Assembly (NCBI GenBank): GCA_964454685.1
Contig: CAYVTZ010000071.1
Span: 1-9,545, forward strand
DNA length: 9,545 bases
Direction of reading: 5' to 3'
Origin: CAYVTZ01 sp964454685
Lineage (GTDB): Bacteria > Bacillota > Clostridia > Christensenellales > Christensenellaceae
The notes below the pieces were generated by a model that saw only the letters and a program-made list of their open reading frames with translations, was not told the DNA's origin and searched no databases. Both the position numbers and the translations under genes were made by a program. Shown here one piece after another: positions 5,070 to 9,545 of the stretch. How positions within the stretch are numbered: position 1 is the stretch's first letter; every line of letters starts with the position of its first letter.

Positions 5070-7499
5070 CTAAAACGAAGCATTCACCCAAACATTCACC
5101 ACGCTGCCATCCAGCGCACTGATCCCTAAGCCTTGATTATTTCCCTTATATTCTTCTGTGCTACCCTCGAGTGTATAATATTCCGTAAGATCAAATATCC
5201 AAAGCGGTATCATCATCGCCTTTGAAACATCATCTTTTACTCCAATGTGCCCTAAGTGTAATTTCGCAGAGCCCACTTCAACCCTGATTTTATCCGTGAT
5301 GCTTCCCTCATAGGAAAATTTGTATTTGATTTGCCTGATTGCCGCTTGCTGTATTTCCTCAAACGGAATCAGCTCGGCGTTCTCATTGACCATTTCACTT
5401 ACCTTTGCAGCGCTATCCCACGCAAACAAATGTACGCCATCTTCATTGATATCAATTTTAATCTCTTCCAGCATGAAAGGCGGTGCATATTCTGGTTGCT
5501 TTGAATCCACAACATCAACCCAATTTTGAGTAACATACCCCATTAAACCATTCATTCCCCGCTTATAGATGAGGGAATACCCGCCCTTCACCGGTGTGCC
5601 GTCTTTCCCCAGCATCGCCAAACCTTCTATGCTATGCAGCACCATCCCCTCTATTCCCAAATCCTGTATCATCTTCTCGCTCTCTGCCATCGCCTGTTCC
5701 TGCGTCATACTTGTGTTGCGAATCTGATTCTCCCAGTCTTGAAAGGCCGGATCGGTGTTTACGTCAATATCCGGCGCATCCAAGTTGCCCCGATAAAAGG
5801 ATTCGTTGTTGCATGATGTTCCATCCGCATAGATAAACCATGAACTGGTCGCCGTCGAATTTGCGCTCTGCAGTGTGATGCTTTCATCGCCGATTTTTTG
5901 GTAAATACTTTCAGCATCTGCACCTTGTTCAATTCCCACCCGCAAATACTGCTTTTGATCGTCCAGCACAGCCCCAAAAGCATCCACACGTTCCGTCAGT
6001 GTTGCGTCCACATATTGCGTCGCATCTTGCTCCGGCGCAGTTTCATACTGCGCCTCCAGCTCCGCAATCCAGCTATCCGCCCATTCAGCCGATTCGGAGT
6101 TTTGCTGCGTTTGCTTGATCTCCACAATCTGTTGCGCAATCTCCTCTTTGGTTTGAGTTCTAGGCAGGCGGTACAATCTTCGTCCCTGCGCAAAGTATTC
6201 CACCATGTCGTTCACCTGTTGCTGTGTATAAGTCTGCCGTTGCATGATCGCAACCGGAAATCCGGTGTCAACAGGCAATACCACATCCGTGTCAATATCA
6301 ATGGTAAGTGTACCTTCTTCTATATGATCTTCCCATCGCTCCGGCACTGTGTATGGTACAGTTTGCACGGGTGTGTTTTTGCTTGTGTCGGTAATTTCAT
6401 CAAAGCTTTCCGCCTTGTTTACAATCACCACCTTCTCCGGTGTCGGCTGGCATGCCGTCGTAAAACAGCTAAAACCAATTACACACGCCACCACCAGTGC
6501 AGCCACTTTGGAGCTGCCTTTGCTTTTGCCGCGCAAGTAGATTCCTCGTATGCGCTGCTCTGCCGTCTTGCGTGTATTGCCAAGCGCCATTCCCAGAACC
6601 ATCTGCGAACATTCCGACCGCCCAAACATCATCAATACCGTGCGCGCATAATGGTTGCGCTCTTCAATCTGCCAACGTTTGACAACATCGTGATCACACG
6701 CAGTTTCCATGTCCGCCCACATCTGTTGTAGCGCACCCCATACAAACGGATTAAACCAGTACACACAACGTAACACCAGCAAAAATATATTGAGAACATG
6801 GTCTCTGCGCCGAAAATGCGTCAATTCGTGCAACATCGCCATACGCACTTGTTTCCTCTGCATCCGCAATAAATCTGCCGGAATCAGCACAATATTAGGG
6901 AATAGCAACGCTGGACTTGCCAAGTCACACTGCACCATGAGGCAAACCCTACGCGAGATTCCCAATTCTGCCTTGCAGTTCTCTAAGAGCTGCAGCAATG
7001 CACTTGTCGGTCGCACCCTGTTGCGCATCACTCGCTTGCGTAATCGACGGTATGCCACCATCGCAAGTATCGCCGTCACGCATATCCCTGTAACCCAAAT
7101 AAGCAGTAGCGTATTCTCCCAACCCCACCGTATCGCTCGCTCCACCTTGTCAGTCGCTAAATCCGGCGCTGTGCTGCGTTGAGCGGGCGCACTCTGCAAC
7201 GCATTTTCACCCTTTTGCGCAACGTTTTGCACAGGCGTCGCAGATCTTCCTTCCGCCTCAACAGGTGCATTCCGCTGCGCCACCTGTTCTTGCGCCTGTG
7301 CTCCGGGCAGTACAAATAGCCGCAAAGCGCTGTCAAATGTCATTGGCAAAACCAGCCGCGCAAGCAGCAAAACCCAAATCCACAGATGTAGCATGGGCGA
7401 CATCTTATTCTTGAATATCCTTTTTAGTAACATGATTGCCGCAAAAATGATACCGGAATACACCGTAACTTCCAGCAATGTTTGTAATATCTCTCTCAT
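5070..7499 (-). CDS. BlaR1-like M56 metallopeptidase sensor with DUF6034-type domain (809 aa)
   Basis: The N-terminal half is a BlaR1/MecR1 (peptidase M56) membrane protease. It has helices near residues 10-27, 36-54, 129-149 and 237-254, the zinc motif HELTH at 224-228 and the third ligand in METACD (Glu265). A fifth hydrophobic stretch (332-350) ends FTTAC-QPTPE, which looks like a lipoprotein signal end built into the protein. The remaining 460 residues match the stand-alone lipoprotein at 2699-4051 and carry no penicillin-binding SxxK-type domain that I can see. In the family, ligand sensing outside triggers cytoplasmic proteolysis and loss of BlaI. It starts 32 bases after blaI with GGGG at 7-nt spacing. 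The input here is probably not a beta-lactam. The gene is GC-richer than its downstream neighbours. Confidence 0.88.
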   Translation of the reverse strand: MREILQTLLEVTVYSGIIFAAIMLLKRIFKNKMSPMLHLWIWVLLLARLVLPMTFDSALRLFVLPGAQAQEQVAQRNAPVEAEGRSATPVQNVAQKGENALQSAPAQRSTAPDLATDKVERAIRWGWENTLLLIWVTGICVTAILAMVAYRRLRKRVMRNRVRPTSALLQLLENCKAELGISRRVCLMVQCDLASPALLFPNIVLIPADLLRMQRKQVRMAMLHELTHFRRRDHVLNIFLLVLRCVYWFNPFVWGALQQMWADMETACDHDVVKRWQIEERNHYARTVLMMFGRSECSQMVLGMALGNTRKTAEQRIRGIYLRGKSKGSSKVAALVVACVIGFSCFTTACQPTPEKVVIVNKAESFDEITDTSKNTPVQTVPYTVPERWEDHIEEGTLTIDIDTDVVLPVDTGFPVAIMQRQTYTQQQVNDMVEYFAQGRRLYRLPRTQTKEEIAQQIVEIKQTQQNSESAEWADSWIAELEAQYETAPEQDATQYVDATLTERVDAFGAVLDDQKQYLRVGIEQGADAESIYQKIGDESITLQSANSTATSSWFIYADGTSCNNESFYRGNLDAPDIDVNTDPAFQDWENQIRNTSMTQEQAMAESEKMIQDLGIEGMVLHSIEGLAMLGKDGTPVKGGYSLIYKRGMNGLMGYVTQNWVDVVDSKQPEYAPPFMLEEIKIDINEDGVHLFAWDSAAKVSEMVNENAELIPFEEIQQAAIRQIKYKFSYEGSITDKIRVEVGSAKLHLGHIGVKDDVSKAMMIPLWIFDLTEYYTLEGSTEEYKGNNQGLGISALDGSVVNVWVNASF

Positions 7500-7531
7500 C
7501 TCTAATCCCCTTTATATTTCTACCCCAAACT

Positions 7532-7927
7532 TTATTTTTCTGCGTCAGTGCTATCACCATTTTTTCCCAGTTCATCAATCAGATTTCTCAATTCCTGCCT
7601 ATCTTCTTTTGAAAGACTTCCTTCTCGAATCATATTCGTCACAAAGTAAAGTGTGCTATCTTCCGACATACGAGATAGTAACGATCTGCTCTCCTTTACC
7701 ATACACGCTTCGCGGCTCACCAACGGAGCATACAGCCGGCTCCCACGCACAGTCTCATACCCGATCAATCCATCCTCCGTCATTTTCTTTAGATAGGTTG
7801 AATAGGTACTTTTTGTCCAGTTCACGCGTCCATTCGTCTGTTTCATAATGTCTGACAAGAAAAGCGGATAATTCTTCCACAGTGTCTCCATCAAAATCCA
7901 TTCTTGCTTGGTCAAATTCTCTTTCAT
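7532..7927 (-). CDS. BlaI/MecI-family transcriptional repressor (131 aa)
   Basis: This is a winged-helix repressor of BlaI/MecI/CopY type: LTKQEWILMETLW at the start, a recognition-helix region NWTKSTYSTYLKKM (residues 36-49), a wing with GYETVRGSRLY, and a C-terminal dimer part ending LSKEDRQELRNLIDEL. In the S. aureus protein, cleavage falls between Asn101 and Phe102. The aligned bond here is Asn98-Met99 in FVTNMI. ATG at 7927 has AGGAG at about 8 nt. The frame is open upstream to 8032, but that part covers the promoter and is not coding. It is followed by the blaR1-like gene, its expected partner, and probably represses its own promoter. Confidence 0.92.
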   Translation of the reverse strand: MKENLTKQEWILMETLWKNYPLFLSDIMKQTNGRVNWTKSTYSTYLKKMTEDGLIGYETVRGSRLYAPLVSREACMVKESRSLLSRMSEDSTLYFVTNMIREGSLSKEDRQELRNLIDELGKNGDSTDAEK

Positions 7928-7953
7928 GATAAGTGCTCCTGTCGAAATATTCT

Positions 7954-7966
7954 CTTTATGTCGTAA
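7954..7966 (-). promoter_or_regulatory. Operator-like site O2 of blaI
   Basis: TTACGACATAAAG lies directly downstream of the -10 box, at the likely transcription start. It matches site O1 (7996-8008) at 9 of 13 positions, and the two are 42 bases apart centre to centre, about four helical turns. BlaI/MecI repressors bind short TAC/GTA-type dyads that overlap their own promoters. The assignment is by position and similarity only. Confidence 0.5.
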
Positions 7967-7995
7967 ATTATAGACCCAATATTTATTTTTGTCAA
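7967..7995 (-). promoter_or_regulatory. Consensus sigma-A promoter of blaI-blaR1
   Basis: On the minus strand a perfect TTGACA (7995-7990), a 17-base spacer and a perfect TATAAT (7972-7967) lie 40 bases upstream of the blaI start codon. This is the only full-consensus promoter I see in the window. It probably starts near 7960 and could drive blaI, the blaR1-like gene and perhaps the genes beyond. Such a strong promoter fits a gene that is normally shut by a repressor. Confidence 0.9.
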
Positions 7996-8008
7996 CTACA
8001 TTCCGTAA
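7996..8008 (-). promoter_or_regulatory. Operator-like site O1 of blaI
   Basis: TTACGGAATGTAG directly abuts the upstream edge of the -35 box. It has TAC and GTA half-sites in dyad arrangement and matches O2 at 9 of 13 positions. It also overlaps the final codons and stop of the permease remnant C3. It is probably a BlaI binding site; this is inferred. Confidence 0.55.
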
Positions 8009-8133
8009 TAATACGTTTTCCCGAAAATCCATTCAAACATTCCAAAAAACATGGCAGCAATCATGCCGATAATCCCAGTGATAAAGCCCCATCCACTTAT
8101 GGCGCATTTTAGGTCTGATTGTATTTACGCCAC
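7996..8133 (-). pseudogene. Dead permease start C3
   Basis: After the B3 stop, the minus strand aligns with C1 and C2, but GTG GCG is followed at once by TAA where they have a Val codon. There is no other start in this frame before the conserved part. It then reads SDLKCAISGWGF (Cys replaces the Arg of the others), a helix TGIIGMIAAMFFG, and MFEWIFGKTYYYGM before a TAG that lies inside the blaI operator. Its end differs from the C1/C2 junction and may show how the intact gene continued. It is a decayed fragment of the ABC-2-like permease that should follow B3. Confidence 0.65.
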
Positions 8134-8135
8134 AG

Positions 8136-8882
8136 TTACCTCATTATTTCCATGCTTTTGTTTTCTCGCAATGCCCTTTTCATCCAAACATTTTTAAATA
8201 ACAAGATCAAAATAGAAATAGGTATGATGATCAACAATCCAAACCAATGCTCAGACAGGCTTTTCCCCGAAAAAGGCAAATAATTTCCCAACGGTAACCA
8301 AGCATACAGATGCCCCGCATACGATTGGCAATACATACCAATCAAATATATAACGATTGGTAACACAACAGCCTCATTTTTCTTTCTGCTACCCTGTGCA
8401 ATCGAAAAACTTAATTGCGCATACACAAACCCCAGAACAAACGAGTTCACCACCGCCCATCCAATCCCAATTCCAAGTGGTAACGCTTCACCATTTGCAA
8501 GTGGTCGTAACTGCTCAAAATCCGCCCAAGCTCCCTGCGCAATCAATAGATACCCCACGAGCAACACCACTTGCGCAACAGGGAAAACCAGTCCGCCCAC
8601 GATACCCGACGCAAAAAAATCTTTCAGCACAAAAACTCTGTTTTTTGCAAAAATAATCTGATATGCCGAAAGTATTGCCGCAAACGGAGCTAAATTAATC
8701 AGGAATATATTTGATTGAAATACGGTATCATAATACATTGCCGCTCCACTCAAGTTGCCCGCTTTATATTCATCAAACAAATTATTGCACAGCACCAATG
8801 TAATCAGCGATGTTGTAACAATGAACAATATCCCAAACAAGAAATATTTCGATATAATATTTTCCTTAAGCTTTTTCAGCAT
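8136..8882 (-). CDS. Membrane protein B3 (248 aa), ABC-2 permease-like
   Basis: This polytopic membrane protein has about six hydrophobic segments, a basic N-terminus (LKKLKENIISKYF) and a basic tail (VWMKRALRENK). It is a paralogue of B1, with the patches LAPFAAI and YAQLSFSIA and a NYLP/NILP region before the last helix. I chose ATG at 8882 because AGGGG lies 9 nt upstream; the in-frame ATG at 8891 touches the ribosome site. It overlaps the end of A3 by 17 bases, so the two are co-translated. It is followed by the dead C3 fragment. It probably works in a membrane complex with A3; the substrate is unknown. Confidence 0.75.
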   Translation of the reverse strand: MLKKLKENIISKYFLFGILFIVTTSLITLVLCNNLFDEYKAGNLSGAAMYYDTVFQSNIFLINLAPFAAILSAYQIIFAKNRVFVLKDFFASGIVGGLVFPVAQVVLLVGYLLIAQGAWADFEQLRPLANGEALPLGIGIGWAVVNSFVLGFVYAQLSFSIAQGSRKKNEAVVLPIVIYLIGMYCQSYAGHLYAWLPLGNYLPFSGKSLSEHWFGLLIIIPISILILLFKNVWMKRALRENKSMEIMR

Positions 8883-9543
8883 GCCGCGCATCCCCTTTCT
8901 GCATATTTTTGTAATATAGGAAGAAAACTAAAATAAACAGCAATAATATTACTCCCCAATACAAATACGAAAACCCAAAACCCATACGCTCCGTATTTTC
9001 TAACAGTTCAAATTCAATGCCATAGGAGATTAATGTGTGATATTTGGGCAAAATAAAGGATGGCGGAGCATTTGTAATATAATAGAAATTATACTCAAAC
9101 TGACACAAGAAAATTGCTAATATACTGCCCAAATATTTTTTCGTTAGCAGGTTTACAAGCAACGAAAAAAGAAGAAGTGCCGTAATTCTAAACATATTGA
9201 ACACAATTGAGTGCAATACTTCGATTTGCGCCGAAACCGAAAAACTGTGAAATACTGCTTTGCCTAAAACAAACGTACAAACGATATAGTTGATAACAAT
9301 AAAAATCAGCATAGTGATTACAGAAAAAAGGATCGTATAGAGCACCGTGCAAAGCGATTGTTTCCATGAGGACATTTTAGAGAAAATCAAGCGACTTTCT
9401 TCAAACAAATAATCTCCTCCCATGAAAACAATTGCAAACGCAAACGAGAAGCAAATAATCCCCATACTGTTTGTCTGCGAAATCAAAAGGGGTAGTGCTG
9501 AAAAAAATGTGTAAACCTCCATTGTCAGATGAGATAAAATGAT
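8866..9543 (-). CDS. Membrane protein A3, 5' end outside the window
   Basis: This hydrophobic multi-pass protein is a paralogue of A1: an FMGGD against FAMGGR turn, FILPKYHTLI against NILPFEHTVL, and SYLYWGVILLL against SLLYWMLLIAV. An ATG at 9522 exists but has no good ribosome site, and the frame stays open to the window edge (LSHLT precedes the ATG). By comparison with A1 and its upstream helix, the true start probably lies further right. At least 218 residues are present. It ends in a basic KNMQKGDARHAEKA tail overlapping the start of B3. Together A and B resemble membrane components of an ABC-2-type or bacteriocin-immunity system, which is inference. Confidence 0.72.
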   Translation of the reverse strand: MILSHLTMEVYTFFSALPLLISQTNSMGIICFSFAFAIVFMGGDYLFEESRLIFSKMSSWKQSLCTVLYTILFSVITMLIFIVINYIVCTFVLGKAVFHSFSVSAQIEVLHSIVFNMFRITALLLFSLLVNLLTKKYLGSILAIFLCQFEYNFYYITNAPPSFILPKYHTLISYGIEFELLENTERMGFGFSYLYWGVILLLFILVFFLYYKNMQKGDARHAEKA

Positions 9544-9545
9544 AA

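Noticed and set aside
5898..6731. Long plus-strand open frame of 277 codons inside the blaR1-like gene
   Set aside because: It is antisense to a well-supported gene with motifs (HELTH, METACD). It has no ribosome site of note, and its predicted protein is rich in His, Arg and Cys as expected for a shadow frame.
6709..7182. Plus-strand frame of 157 codons opposite the M56 domain
   Set aside because: It overlaps the catalytic region of the blaR1-like gene on the other strand and shows no recognisable domain or start signal.
7928..8032. Upstream extension of blaI to an ATG at 8032
   Set aside because: The extension would translate the consensus promoter and both operator-like sites. ATG at 7927 has a good ribosome site and gives the normal family length and N-terminus.
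1..9545. CRISPR array, tRNA, rRNA or insertion sequence
   Set aside because: I saw no regularly spaced repeats, no cloverleaf or rRNA-like stretches, and no transposase frame on either strand.

Overview
The window looks like an accessory locus of a Firmicutes (Clostridia) genome. Every supported gene lies on the minus strand. The evidence is AGGA/GGAGG-type ribosome sites, TTG/GTG starts, a consensus sigma-A promoter, a BlaI/MecI-BlaR1 regulatory pair and a DUF6034-type lipoprotein. GC content is uneven: the blaR1-like gene is clearly GC-richer than the AT-rich lipoprotein and membrane genes downstream. The assignment to Clostridia is inference; no marker gene is present.

In transcription order (high to low coordinates) the layout is: membrane protein A3 (cut by the right edge), membrane protein B3, a dead start of an ABC-2-like permease (C3), the blaI promoter with two flanking operator-like sites, blaI, a blaR1-like gene fused to a DUF6034-type sensor domain, a second truncated permease start (C2), a structured leader, secreted protein S2 (frameshifted at a G9 tract), a strong hairpin, a stand-alone DUF6034-type lipoprotein, membrane protein A1 with a suspicious split 5' end, membrane protein B1, a third truncated permease start (C1), a second structured leader, secreted protein S1 and a terminator-like hairpin at the left end.

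The main insight is modular. The order DUF6034 - A - B - C - leader - S occurs whole in the left unit (lipoprotein, A1, B1, C1, S1). It is partial in the middle unit (BlaR1-DUF6034, C2, S2) and partial again at the right (A3, B3, C3). All C genes here are remnants of about 40-47 residues. C1 and C2 have the same junction and share more than 70 bases of identical downstream DNA. S1 and S2 share an almost identical signal peptide but have unrelated-looking mature parts.

A cautious model is that BlaI and BlaR1 form a proteolytic sensing switch whose input is read by DUF6034 rather than by a penicillin-binding domain. That switch would control a membrane/permease-like set and secreted small proteins. 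No ABC ATPase gene is in the window, and the function of the S proteins is unknown. The frameshift in S2, the possible frameshift in A1 and the truncated C genes show either active diversification and decay or, for the homopolymer, assembly error.
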